In this document: positions 26,727-35,392 of the stretch, one piece after another | Layout: each line of letters begins with the position of its first letter | How positions within the stretch are numbered: the stretch's first letter is position 1 | DNA from: Desulfuromonadales bacterium | Lineage (GTDB): Bacteria; Desulfobacterota; Desulfuromonadia; Desulfuromonadales; BM103 | Length of the DNA stretch: 64,000 nucleotides | NCBI GenBank assembly: GCA_030145205.1 | Contig: JAQYVZ010000004.1 | Location: 1 to 64,000 of the forward strand | Reading direction: 5' to 3' | Program-made: the position numbers and the translations under genes | The notes under the pieces: generated by a model | Databases searched by the model: none | What the model was told of the DNA's origin: nothing | The model's input: only the letters and a program-made list of their open reading frames with translations

Positions 26727-27604
26727 GGGTGGCGGAACTGTTTTTCCAGCCGTCCGGCCATAAATGAGCAGCTGTAAGTCAGAAGAAAGTAAAGCAGAGT
26801 GACGGTCAGCCAGACTTCAAAGGTCAGGTAGGTGGCGGCCATCAGTTCCATCCCCTGAAAGGTCAGCTCCTGGATCGAGATGACCGAGACGATTGCCGAG
26901 TCCTTGATCGTTGAAATGGTCTGCCCGGCCAGTGGCGGGATCATCCGCTGTAGCGCCTGGGGCAGGATGATATGTCGCATCAGCTGCCAGCGGCGCATGC
27001 CGAGGGCCTGGCCCACCTGCCATTGGCCGACATCGATCGAGTTGATGCCGGCTCTCACGATTTCACCGATATAAGCCGCCTCAAGCAGTGCCAGCGTGAA
27101 GACTGCGGCGATAAAGGCTTCGACCTGGTCGGGTGGAGCGAGACACATCGTGGCCCATTGCCTGACCGTTTCCGGCAAACGGCTGAGCAGTTCGGGAATC
27201 TGGAGTAGCGGCAGCAACTGATCGCTGATGAAGAAGTAGAAAATCAGGATCAGAACCAGCGGCGGCAGGTTGCGCAGCAAGGTGACAAAGCTGCCGCCCA
27301 CCAGCCGGTTGAACAGGTGCAGGCTGGTGCGCAGCAGGCCGACCAGCAGACCGAGGGGTAGGGCGATCAGCAGACTCCAGAAGCTCAGCCGAATGGTGGT
27401 CAGCAGTCCCTGCAGCAGGAGATTCGGCACCCAGCGGGCAGTTGCCAGGTCATGGCGCAGCAGGTACTGGGGGATGGTCTGCCACTGCCACTGGTAATTC
27501 AGCCCGGTCTCGACCCGGTACCCCAGCCAGGCCAAAAAGGCAAACAGGCCGAGCAGAAGACAGGTGTCGAGACGGGACCAATGGGAAGAAGAGCGCAGGG
27601 TCAT
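26720..27604 (-). CDS. Polar amino-acid ABC transporter permease
   Basis: A 294-residue inner-membrane permease of the HisMQ/GlnP class. The EAA loop is visible as EIVRAGINSIDVGQWQVGQALG followed by LPQALQRMIPPLAGQ. There is a long N-terminal periplasmic segment between the first and second helices, as in some glutamate/aspartate permeases (GltJ-like). It starts six bases after the binding-protein gene. With the other permease (28476-29297) it would form a heterodimeric channel. No ATPase gene lies beside it in this window. Confidence 0.92.
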   Translation of the reverse strand: MTLRSSSHWSRLDTCLLLGLFAFLAWLGYRVETGLNYQWQWQTIPQYLLRHDLATARWVPNLLLQGLLTTIRLSFWSLLIALPLGLLVGLLRTSLHLFNRLVGGSFVTLLRNLPPLVLILIFYFFISDQLLPLLQIPELLSRLPETVRQWATMCLAPPDQVEAFIAAVFTLALLEAAYIGEIVRAGINSIDVGQWQVGQALGMRRWQLMRHIILPQALQRMIPPLAGQTISTIKDSAIVSVISIQELTFQGMELMAATYLTFEVWLTVTLLYFLLTYSCSFMAGRLEKQFRHPY

Positions 27605-27610
27605 GGCGCT

Positions 27611-28435
27611 CTATTCGACCTGTGACTTCCAGTCTTGGGTGGTGAACCAGTAGTCGTAGCGCTCCTGCAGCCAGCCATCCGATTGGCGAACCAGAATCCA
27701 GTTGTTCAGGAAGTTGAGAAAGTCAGGGTCGCCCTTGCGCAGAGCGAAGCCGATCGGCTCTTTGGTGAAGGTCTTGCCGGCCAGCGGCAGGTAGAGCTTG
27801 TCGGCATATTTGATCGACTGGAATTCGGGGAAGGGTTGCGAAGAAACCATTGCAGCCGCCCGTCCGTTGAGGACCTCCTGCAGGGCCTGACCTTCGTCAT
27901 CGAACAGGCGGACCTGGGCGTTCGGTAGAAATTTTTTCGCTGCAGCCGCTGCGGTGGTGCCGATACGCGCAACAATGGTCATGTCGGGAGTATTGAACGC
28001 TGCCAGACTGGCATGCCCTCCCGCCAGTTTTTTGCCGGCGACGACCGACATGCCGGTGAATTCGTAGGGAGTGCTGAAGTTTACCTTCAGGTTGCGCTCC
28101 GGCAGGATGCCCATACCGCCGATGATGATGTCGAACTTGCCGGTCAGCAGCGCCGGGATAATCCCGGACCACTTGGTCGGTACGAATTGAACCTCAACGC
28201 CCATATCTGCGGCCAGGCGTTCTGCCACTTCAATTTCGAAACCGGTGAACTCCCCTTGCTTGTTCTTCATCGCCCAGGGAACAAAGGTGGAGAAGCCGAC
28301 CCGCAGGCGGTTGCTGTCAATGACCTGCTCGAGGGTGCTTTGTCCGGCCAACTCCCGGCGGACATCGCTCGCCAGTAGCGGTGCGGCGCAGAAGGTGAGA
28401 ATCAGCAGTAAGGCCAAAATACGATGTGTTTTCAT
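27611..28435 (-). CDS. Periplasmic amino-acid-binding protein of ABC transporter
   Basis: A 274-residue solute-binding protein of family 3. Residues 1-22 form a cleavable signal peptide (LALLLILTFCAAPLLA). Family motifs are RVGFSTFVPWAMKNKQGEFTGFEIEVAERLAADMG and FDIIIGGMGILPERNLKVNFSTPY, containing the Arg and Asp that normally clamp the amino-acid head group. The ATG at 28435 is preferred over a TTG one codon upstream; GAGGAG lies six bases before it. It delivers an amino acid, probably polar or acidic, to the flanking permeases. The ligand is inferred only from the class. Confidence 0.92.
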   Translation of the reverse strand: MKTHRILALLLILTFCAAPLLASDVRRELAGQSTLEQVIDSNRLRVGFSTFVPWAMKNKQGEFTGFEIEVAERLAADMGVEVQFVPTKWSGIIPALLTGKFDIIIGGMGILPERNLKVNFSTPYEFTGMSVVAGKKLAGGHASLAAFNTPDMTIVARIGTTAAAAAKKFLPNAQVRLFDDEGQALQEVLNGRAAAMVSSQPFPEFQSIKYADKLYLPLAGKTFTKEPIGFALRKGDPDFLNFLNNWILVRQSDGWLQERYDYWFTTQDWKSQVE

Positions 28436-28475
28436 CAAAATCTCCTCTTCGATAGTAGACAGGAACGATATAAGG

Positions 28476-29297
28476 TCAGTTCTCAGTTCTCAGTTTGAGC
28501 TCCAACAGGGTCACCACGGCCGACAGGCTGATGGTCAGCGCCAGGTAAATCGCGGCAACGGTGAACCAGATCTCGAAGGTTAAAAAAGTCTCCGCCACAA
28601 TCTTCTGCCCCTGCATGGTCAGGTCGTAGATGGCGATGGTCGAGACCAGAGCAGAATCCTTGATCAGTGAAACCCCCTGGCTGGTCAGCGGTGGCGCCAT
28701 CTGGCGCAGGGCCTGGGGTAGAATGATGTGTCGGTAGTTTTGGGCGGAGGTCATGCCGAGTGAGGCGGAGGCTTCCCACTGGCCGGTCGGGATCGCGAGG
28801 ATGCCAGCCCGGATGATCTCCGATGCGTAAGCCCCTTCGAATAAGCTCAGGGCCAGAACGGCCGAACTGAATCGCTCCAGGCCAAGGATCGGTGAAAACA
28901 CAAAGTAGATCAGGAAAATCTGGATCAGTAAGGGGGTGTTGCGGATCAGCTCCAGGTAGATTTTTGCCAGGGTTTGCGCCATCGGGCTGCCGGACAGGCG
29001 CATCAGGGCCGTCGCCAAGCCGATAATCAGCGTGATGATCAGGCTCACCGCAGTAATTGCCAGGGTCAGTCCCAGGCCTTGCAGCAATGGTCCGGCCTGC
29101 CAGCCGGTCGCGCCCTGCTGCACCAGGTAGCGCGGCACGCGCGACCAGTGCCAGTTGTAGCCGAGATTTTCCGCTCCTGTTGCCAGTCCCCAGGCCAGAC
29201 CCGCCGCCAGCAGCAGGAAGGCCCCGAGCTGCAGACTGTTGGAGAGGCCGGGCCGGTGCCAGGCGAGGTGTGCTGAGCAAGCGTGGGTCTTTGGCAT
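28476..29297 (-). CDS. Polar amino-acid ABC transporter permease
   Basis: A 273-residue permease of the HisMQ family, paralogous to the product of 26720-27604. It has the EIIRAGILAIPTGQWEASASLG EAA loop and LPQALRQMAPPLTSQG. Its N-terminal half contains the same arrangement of a first helix, a Trp/Tyr-rich periplasmic segment (NLGYNWHWSRVPRYLVQQG), then the core. Forty bases upstream of the binding-protein gene on the same strand. Confidence 0.92.
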   Translation of the reverse strand: MPKTHACSAHLAWHRPGLSNSLQLGAFLLLAAGLAWGLATGAENLGYNWHWSRVPRYLVQQGATGWQAGPLLQGLGLTLAITAVSLIITLIIGLATALMRLSGSPMAQTLAKIYLELIRNTPLLIQIFLIYFVFSPILGLERFSSAVLALSLFEGAYASEIIRAGILAIPTGQWEASASLGMTSAQNYRHIILPQALRQMAPPLTSQGVSLIKDSALVSTIAIYDLTMQGQKIVAETFLTFEIWFTVAAIYLALTISLSAVVTLLELKLRTEN

Positions 29298-29327
29298 GCG
29301 ATTCTCGGTCTTCTTGGGCGGTCGACG

Positions 29328-30242
29328 TCAGACCTGTTTCGTCACTGGCGACAGGAAACAGTCGCGAATGCCTTCGGCAAAGGAGGTCGGATTTATGTCG
29401 AATGCTGTCGCCCAGTCGCTCGGGTCGCAGACATTCCCCTCCAGCATCATGGTCAATTGATCGCTGGTGATCGGAAAGGCCGAAGCTCCCTCCAGCAGTT
29501 TGATCACCGGTTTCATCATAAACACCGGGTGGTGCAGTTTCCTGACCGGGCTATGGCCGATGGCTGCGCCGGTGTGATCGAGAATCTCCTCGTAGGTATA
29601 GTCCTCGCGGCCACCGACCTGGTAGGTGTGACCGATTGTTGCCGACAGGGATAGCGCCTTGACAAAAGAGGCTGCAACCTCGCTGATGGCCACCGGCTGC
29701 ATGCGATAGTTGCCTTTGCCGATCACCGGGATGATCGGCATTTTGCGGATCAGGTCGGCCAGCATGGTCACGAATTCCCCTTCCGGCCCGAAAATGATCG
29801 AAGGGCGCAGGATGGTCCAGTCCAGAGTTGACGCGCGTAACAGTTCTTCCGCTGCCCACTTGGTCTGGTGGTAGACGGCCTGAGCATTTGGACGGACGCC
29901 GTTCGCGCTCATGTGGACAAAGCGCTTGATGCCCGCTGCTTCGGCGGCAGCAATCAGCGCCCGGGTGGTCTCGACATGCAGCCGCTCAAAGGTGATGCCT
30001 TTGGCCGGAAATTCGCGGATGATGCCGACCAGGTGAATGACGGCGTCACACTCATTCAGGGCGTCTTTGAGGCTGTTTGTGTCGGATATCTCGCCGGTAT
30101 GAATTTCGAGCTCTTGCGGTTGCACCAGCTTTTGTTCGGAACCGCTGCGTACCAGCACCCGCACCTGGTGCTCGGCCGCGACCAGCTGCCGTGTAACTTC
30201 ACGTCCGACAAAGCCTGTTCCACCTGTCAAAAGTACGCGCAT
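29328..30242 (-). CDS. NAD(P)-binding atypical SDR, NDUFA9-like
   Basis: A 304-residue Rossmann protein. TGGTGFVGREV at residues 7-17 is the dinucleotide-binding loop; VHMSANGVRPNAQAVYHQTKWAAEELL contains a YxxxK-like YHQTK pair. The overall pattern (NmrA/39-kDa complex I subunit type) matches bacterial proteins often named complex I NDUFA9 family, which may act in quinone or isoprenoid chemistry rather than in complex I itself. Two ATGs lie in tandem; the second (30242) has better spacing from GGAGG. It lies 30 bases upstream of the permease gene and could be co-transcribed. Confidence 0.85.
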   Translation of the reverse strand: MRVLLTGGTGFVGREVTRQLVAAEHQVRVLVRSGSEQKLVQPQELEIHTGEISDTNSLKDALNECDAVIHLVGIIREFPAKGITFERLHVETTRALIAAAEAAGIKRFVHMSANGVRPNAQAVYHQTKWAAEELLRASTLDWTILRPSIIFGPEGEFVTMLADLIRKMPIIPVIGKGNYRMQPVAISEVAASFVKALSLSATIGHTYQVGGREDYTYEEILDHTGAAIGHSPVRKLHHPVFMMKPVIKLLEGASAFPITSDQLTMMLEGNVCDPSDWATAFDINPTSFAEGIRDCFLSPVTKQV

Positions 30243-30444
30243 CATTCCTCCGCCCGGTGTTCGGCGTGGTTAGCGGTAAGTTCTCCCAATCTGAATAATG
30301 ATATCAGTTGGTTGTTCTAGAATCTACTGCTGCAAGATGTTCGCTGGTTAAAAAAATCGTCTGACGAGCAATCTTCCACTAAAAAGAGCTTCGCAAGATA
30401 CGGCTTCGGAATGGAGGTGAAGATGTTTGCGATGGCGATGTGAC

Positions 30445-30894
30445 TTAAGAACTCTTTGAAATATGATTTCCTCCGGAATGTTCTTTTCGGGGTTTGCTGA
30501 AGACCCAAAACTTTTGGCCGAGGAAGTTTAGCCCGGTGAAGGTAACTATTCCTAACAGCAATGCGGCGTTATCTCGGGTAGCTTCCGAAAGGCCCTCGGA
30601 TTTGAGTGCTTGGTAAATGAAGGGTCGCGCCATGGAGTAGGCGATGAGGTAGCATGTGGCGATGGTGATGCCGAATTTGGGGAGATGTTTCTTCCATGAG
30701 CCTGAGGCCTGGAAAGTCAACCCCTTGTTTAGTTTGTAGCTTATCAAGCTTGCCAGTACGTAGGCGGTGGCGGAAGAACCCCAATAGCCAAGATCGAGAA
30801 CGTTGTAGAAAACGAATATCAGGCTTGCACCGAGGAGCGTTACCAACAGACCCACTGAGCCGAAGCGGGCGAACTCTCCCATCAGTGTCTTCAT
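30445..30894 (-). CDS. GtrA-like membrane protein
   Basis: A 149-residue protein with four predicted membrane helices, matching the GtrA/DPMS family (RFGSVGLLVTLLGASLIFVFYNVLDLGYWGSSA, SYKLNKGLTFQ, and NFLGQKFWVF near the end). Such proteins flip or present polyprenyl-linked sugars or support cell-surface glycosylation. It overlaps the methyltransferase gene by ATGA. Codon usage looks more AT-rich than in the nuo genes. No partner glycosyltransferase is seen beside it. Confidence 0.85.
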   Translation of the reverse strand: MKTLMGEFARFGSVGLLVTLLGASLIFVFYNVLDLGYWGSSATAYVLASLISYKLNKGLTFQASGSWKKHLPKFGITIATCYLIAYSMARPFIYQALKSEGLSEATRDNAALLLGIVTFTGLNFLGQKFWVFSKPRKEHSGGNHISKSS

Positions 30895-31625
30895 GGTTTT
30901 TTTTGACCAACGACGAGCAGAGAAAGGCCGGGGAGATGCACGCCAACTTTATCCAATGCCGCACAAATCTGGAAATCAAAATTCAACATCCAGCGGAGGA
31001 TTCGAGTGAAGATGTGGGATTCTCCATAGCTCCAGCCACCAATGCCTTCATTCTTTTGATCCCCGTCCTTTGCGAGGCACTCTTTGATGCACATCAATAA
31101 TCGAGGGGGCACCAGAGAACTGTAGAAATAGTGATTTTTGTGCAACGAAACCCCATTGCGGTTCAGCACCTTGTCCAGTTGGCAGCGTCCATAACGGCGG
31201 TAATGCTTCAAAAAGGTATCATGGTTCGAATACAAAGACTGCAATGCGGGCACGGTGAGGACCAGATAGCCACCTGGGCGCAATTTACCCATTGTCAAGG
31301 TCAGGAAGGCATCTTCATCGGGCACATGTTCCAGCACATCCATCATGACCAGTTTGTCCACGGATTCATTGGGTAGATGATCCAAGTCTTGTAGACATTC
31401 TAGGCCTTTGATGACCTGGAATCCTTCACAATAGCCACTGTCGATGGCGGTGATTTTCCCTTGGGTGAGCTGACGTAACTGCTGAGTGAAAAAACGATCC
31501 CCGGCGCCTACGTCGGCCATGTCTCCACCTGCGGGCAGGGTGCGCATGATGCCTATGAGACAGTCTGAACGGGACAGTTCCCAGGGGTGACGGTGCGCGT
31601 TTTCAGTTTTCTCGCAGAGATCCAT
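30891..31625 (-). CDS. SAM-dependent methyltransferase (class I)
   Basis: A 244-residue protein with a class I methyltransferase fold: ADVGAGDRFFTQQL (motif I), KLVMMDVLEHVPDEDAFL (motif II and the DxLEHxxD signature) and LRPGGYLVLTVPALQSLYSNHD. The downstream HYRRYGRCQLDKVLNRNG segment occurs in methyltransferases of surface-glycan or lipid clusters. The substrate is unknown. The start is placed at 31625 (MDLCEKTEN); an ATG three codons upstream is possible. Translationally coupled to the GtrA-like gene. Confidence 0.85.
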   Translation of the reverse strand: MDLCEKTENAHRHPWELSRSDCLIGIMRTLPAGGDMADVGAGDRFFTQQLRQLTQGKITAIDSGYCEGFQVIKGLECLQDLDHLPNESVDKLVMMDVLEHVPDEDAFLTLTMGKLRPGGYLVLTVPALQSLYSNHDTFLKHYRRYGRCQLDKVLNRNGVSLHKNHYFYSSLVPPRLLMCIKECLAKDGDQKNEGIGGWSYGESHIFTRILRWMLNFDFQICAALDKVGVHLPGLSLLVVGQKKP

Positions 31626-31777
31626 GTGGCCCACTCAGAGTTGACTATCGCTCGCGTCCGACAAAACCCCTTCTACCTGTCAGGAATATACACATTTTCT
31701 CTATGTCTGATGCTGAGCGAGGAGATTAGTGGCAAGACCTCATAAATGAATCTGATGGTCTGTCAATTGCTGCTATT

Positions 31778-33061
31778 TCACGCATACCCTTCAGGTTGCC
31801 CCAGCATGCCACGCGTGACCAGAACGATCCCTTTTGAAGAGATTCGAAAACCGTTTGCCTTGTCCTGTTCGGCATCATACCCGATAATCGTTCCTTCCGG
31901 AATGTCACAACCGCGGTCGATGATCGCGCGCCTGATTTTGCAATGCCGGTTAACGACAACCTCTGGCAGGATGACCGTGTCCTCAATGTCAGAGTAGGAA
32001 TGGATCCTGACATCGGAAAACAGCAGGGTTTTTTTAAGATGGGAGCCGGAGATAATGCAGCCACCTGAAACCACCGAATCTACGGCCATGCCCCGACGTC
32101 CGTCATCATCAAAGACAAACTTTGCTGCTGGCAGGTGCCTCTGGTAAGTCCAGATCGGCCAGTCTCGATCGTAAAGATTGAGCTCTGGTTCCGGAGAGAT
32201 CAGTTCCATGTTGGCTTCCCAAAAGGCATCCAGAGAGCCCACATCACGCCAGTAGGCTTGCTCGTTGGTTGCAGGACTTCGAAAGGGGAAAGCGTAGACT
32301 TTGTGGTCCTTGATGATGCCAGGGATAATGTTTTTGCCAAAATCATGCTCGGAATCAGGGTCCTGTCCATCCGATTCCAGGAGCTTTAAAAGAATGTCGG
32401 TGTTGAAGATATAGTTGCCCATGGAAGCTAGGGTCTTATCCGGTTTGCCGGGAACCGGGGTCGGCTTCTCAGGTTTTTCGTCAAACTGATAAACACGGTT
32501 TTCTTCATCGACGGACATGACTCCGAACGCGCCGGCGGCTTCTTCGATCGGCACTTCAAGACAAGAGACTGTCAGATCAGAGCCACTTTCTGCATGTGCC
32601 AGTAACATCGACCGATAGTCCATTTTGTAGATGTGGTCACCGGAAAGGATCAAGATATACTTGGGCTTTGTGACACGAATGATATCGAGATTCTGATGCA
32701 CGGCATCTGCGGTCCCTTGATACCACTCCTCGGAAAATTGTTGGGAGGCCGGTAAAATTTCAACGTATTCCCCGAGCTCCTGTTTAAAATGACTCCAGCC
32801 ACGCACCAGGTGTCGAATCAATGAGTGCGACTTGTATTGAGTCAGGACCCCGATCCGGCGGATGCCCGAGTTAACGCAATTGGACAGAGGAAAATCTATA
32901 ATGCGATATTTCCCACCAAAATGGACCGCAGGCTTCGCTCGAAAATCAGTCAATTCATGGAGCCTGGTGCCACGGCCGCCGGCTAAAATAAGGGCTAGAG
33001 TATCTCGGGTAAGATGGCTGACATAACGGTAAACAACTTTGCTGTTTGAATTGTCAGGCAC
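31778..33061 (-). CDS. glgC: Glucose-1-phosphate adenylyltransferase
   Basis: A 427-residue enzyme making ADP-glucose for glycogen synthesis. [15 protein letters not shown] is the nucleotide-binding loop; [39 protein letters not shown] and the C-terminal left-handed beta-helix ([26 protein letters not shown]) are as in E. coli GlgC, which it resembles over its full length. The GTG at 33061 is favoured because AAGGAG lies six bases upstream; the longer frame begins with TTG. No glycogen synthase or branching enzyme is adjacent. Confidence 0.93.
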   Translation of the reverse strand: MPDNSNSKVVYRYVSHLTRDTLALILAGGRGTRLHELTDFRAKPAVHFGGKYRIIDFPLSNCVNSGIRRIGVLTQYKSHSLIRHLVRGWSHFKQELGEYVEILPASQQFSEEWYQGTADAVHQNLDIIRVTKPKYILILSGDHIYKMDYRSMLLAHAESGSDLTVSCLEVPIEEAAGAFGVMSVDEENRVYQFDEKPEKPTPVPGKPDKTLASMGNYIFNTDILLKLLESDGQDPDSEHDFGKNIIPGIIKDHKVYAFPFRSPATNEQAYWRDVGSLDAFWEANMELISPEPELNLYDRDWPIWTYQRHLPAAKFVFDDDGRRGMAVDSVVSGGCIISGSHLKKTLLFSDVRIHSYSDIEDTVILPEVVVNRHCKIRRAIIDRGCDIPEGTIIGYDAEQDKANGFRISSKGIVLVTRGMLGQPEGYA

Positions 33062-33174
33062 AGGACTCTCCTTGGGGATAATGGGCAATATTTTCAAATA
33101 AACAACCGAAACGTTTATTGATCAAGCAAAGGAGTGCCAGGAGGGCATCTTTCCCGCACCGACTTCAAATCTCC

Positions 33175-34617
33175 TCAGCCTTTAATCACTGCCAGCGGCT
33201 TCAGGCGGGCGACGATCCGTCCGAGGCCGGCCTGCTCCATCACGTTGACCACCTCGGCGACGTCCTTGTATGCCTCCGGTATTTCCTCGGCAACTGTGGC
33301 CCGGCCGGCGGCACGGACCAGGATGCCCTGAGCCGCAAGTTCGGCAATGATGTCATGTCCGCGCGCCCGTTTCTTGGCCGCGCGCCGTGACAGCACCCGG
33401 CCGGCGCCATGACAGCTTGACCCGAAGGTTTCCGCAAGCGCGGCCTCCGTGCCAAGCATAACATAAGAGTAGCGCCCCATGTCGCCGGGAATCAAGACCG
33501 GTTGGCCGATGTGTCGATAGGCCGCCGGCGTTTCCGGATGGCCAGGCGGAAAGGCGCGGGTGGCGCCCTTGCGATGGACACAGAGCCGGCGTTTCTTGCC
33601 GTCAACCTGATGCTCTTCCCATTTGGCGATGTTGTGACAGACGTCGTAGATGACACTCAGCCGGAGATCGGCCGGGCTGAGCTGCAGCACCTGTTCGAAG
33701 GTCTCCCGCACCTGTGACGTGATCATCTGGCGGTTGGCAAAAGCGTAGTTGGCGGCCCCCGCCATGGCGGCCAGGTAGTCGCGTGCTTCGGGGCTTTGCA
33801 GCGGCGCACAGCAGAGCTGTCGGTCGGGCAGGGAGATCTCGTACTTGCGAGCGGCCCGCTGCATGACTTTGAGGAAGTCGTCGCAGACCTGGTAGCCGAG
33901 ACCGCGGCTGCCGGTATGGATGCTGACCGTGACTTGACCGGGGAAGAGGCCAAGGGCGCGGGCGGCCTCTTCGTCATGGATGGTTTCGACCCGCTGGATT
34001 TCGAGAAAGTGGTTGCCGCTGCCGAGGGTGCCGAGCTGGTTGCGGCCGCGCTCCATGGCGCGTTCAGAAACCAAGTCCGGGTCGGCGCCGGGGAGAGTTC
34101 CTCGTGCCTCGATATGATCCAGGTCGGTGTCGTTGCCGAAGCCCTGGCGAACCGCCCAGTCCGCGCCCAGTTCCAGGACATGTCGCTCTTCGGTCCGGGT
34201 CAGCCGCAAATCGCTGCGGTGTGAGCCGACTCCGGACGGGACTTTCTGAAACAGGCTGTTCGCCAGGTTCTCCAGTTTGGGCTGGAGAGCGTCGGCCTCC
34301 AGTTCGCTGCGCAGCAGGCGGACGCCACAGTTGATGTCGTAGCCGACGCCACCTGGGGAAACGACGCCATGCTCGGCGTCAAAGGCTGCGACACCCCCAA
34401 TCGGAAAGCCGTAGCCCCAATGGATATCCGGCATGGCCAGGGCGGGGCCGACGATGCCGGGCAAGGTGGCGACGTTGCGCACCTGCTCCAGCGCCTGCTC
34501 TTGCTGTAGCGCACGGATCATTGCCCGGCTGGCATAGACCAGGCCTTCGGTCCGCATATCGCCTTCACGCGGGATGCGCCAGCGCCACTCGTCAATCTTT
34601 TGTAGTTTAATGGTCAT
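33175..34617 (-). CDS. rtcB: RNA-splicing ligase RtcB
   Basis: A 480-residue 3'-phosphate RNA ligase (GTP- and Mn-dependent). Active-site features are GVGYDINCGVRLL (metal-binding Asp and Cys), the LGTLGSGNHFLEIQ segment, HTGSRGLG, and SSCHGAGRVLSRRAAKK with the His that is guanylylated in characterised enzymes. The start at 34617 follows the archease gene by ten bases; upstream open frame is an archease shadow. Full length. It would repair or splice broken tRNA or other RNA with archease as cofactor. Confidence 0.96.
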   Translation of the reverse strand: MTIKLQKIDEWRWRIPREGDMRTEGLVYASRAMIRALQQEQALEQVRNVATLPGIVGPALAMPDIHWGYGFPIGGVAAFDAEHGVVSPGGVGYDINCGVRLLRSELEADALQPKLENLANSLFQKVPSGVGSHRSDLRLTRTEERHVLELGADWAVRQGFGNDTDLDHIEARGTLPGADPDLVSERAMERGRNQLGTLGSGNHFLEIQRVETIHDEEAARALGLFPGQVTVSIHTGSRGLGYQVCDDFLKVMQRAARKYEISLPDRQLCCAPLQSPEARDYLAAMAGAANYAFANRQMITSQVRETFEQVLQLSPADLRLSVIYDVCHNIAKWEEHQVDGKKRRLCVHRKGATRAFPPGHPETPAAYRHIGQPVLIPGDMGRYSYVMLGTEAALAETFGSSCHGAGRVLSRRAAKKRARGHDIIAELAAQGILVRAAGRATVAEEIPEAYKDVAEVVNVMEQAGLGRIVARLKPLAVIKG

Positions 34618-34627
34618 GGGCTGTTTT

Positions 34628-35062
34628 CTAGAGATCGAGGTAGATGCGAGCGTGCCAGCCGTCAGCCTCTTTTCCCAGATACAGCTGATGGTAGGTGGCG
34701 GCCTTGACTTGTCGCTCGACGGTGTGCCGGTCTGGTGCGAAAGCTTCATTGCAGACCAAGGCCTGCAATCCAGTTCGGTCAACCTGCTCAATCCGGAAGC
34801 TTCCCGGAACCAGATTCTGTGTTTCGAACAGGAAGATGATCTCGTTGAGCCACGCGACCAGAAGCTCTCCCGGGTCGTCGGCGTCAAGCCGGACCGGAGA
34901 GGTCTGCGCTTCAGCGACCGGACTTGTGCCGATCAGCAGGCTCTTCAGTCCCAGGGCGGCCTGTTCGAAAAGGTCGCCGAGTTGTGGCCCCCAGGCCTCG
35001 ATGCCGATATCGGCGGTATGTTCCAACAGGCGGAATCCTGCTGAGGGCTGTCTCGTTGGCAT
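34628..35062 (-). CDS. Archease (RtcB activator)
   Basis: A 144-residue protein with the archease signature FRLLEHTADIGIEAWG near the start and the C-terminal YHQLYLGKEADGWHARIYLDL, including the conserved acidic residues. Archease accelerates RtcB guanylylation and broadens its nucleotide use. Paired with rtcB (ten-base gap), a frequent operon. The start at 35062 has GAGG upstream; longer N-terminal extension is unlikely. No RtcR-type sigma-54 activator is seen nearby. Confidence 0.92.
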   Translation of the reverse strand: MPTRQPSAGFRLLEHTADIGIEAWGPQLGDLFEQAALGLKSLLIGTSPVAEAQTSPVRLDADDPGELLVAWLNEIIFLFETQNLVPGSFRIEQVDRTGLQALVCNEAFAPDRHTVERQVKAATYHQLYLGKEADGWHARIYLDL

Positions 35063-35392
35063 GGCCGGCCTCGTTGAAAGTGCTTCTGCCCTCCAGTATA
35101 GCAATCTGACAGAGGGTGTCGTGATCTTTGTGGTTTTTTGTGCCCCGCGCGACGATCTTCTGTTGTCACGTGTTTTTCCGTTATTTTTGCGTGGCAGCCT
35201 CAGCGAAAGCGGCTGTGAGACTGAGGAAAGAGCCCTAATTTTCTTGACAGGGGACTGTTAATGTCAAATAACAATGTTATATTTATTGTAAGCAGTATTG
35301 TTGGGGGGAGGATTTAATATATTGAAATAATTAGAAATACCACTGTTGTTTCAAAGGGGGGGGATCTGTGGAGCCCGAAAAGGAGGCTGATC
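35063..35392. promoter_or_regulatory. Divergent intergenic region, archease and hydrogenase promoters
   Basis: 330 bases without a gene. On the minus strand a TATACT around 35096 is a candidate -10 for archease-rtcB. On the hydrogenase side an inverted repeat TTGACA (35244-35249) / TGTCAA (35262-35267) is followed directly by the palindrome ATAACAATGTTAT (35268-35280), a plausible regulator-binding cluster about 115-150 bases before the first hydrogenase ATG. A good ribosome binding site (AAGGAGG) precedes 35393. Confidence 0.45.

Noticed and set aside
30317-30508. 63-codon minus-strand frame overlapping the end of the GtrA-like gene
   Set aside because: Overlaps the 3' end of a real gene in another frame and lacks a start signal.
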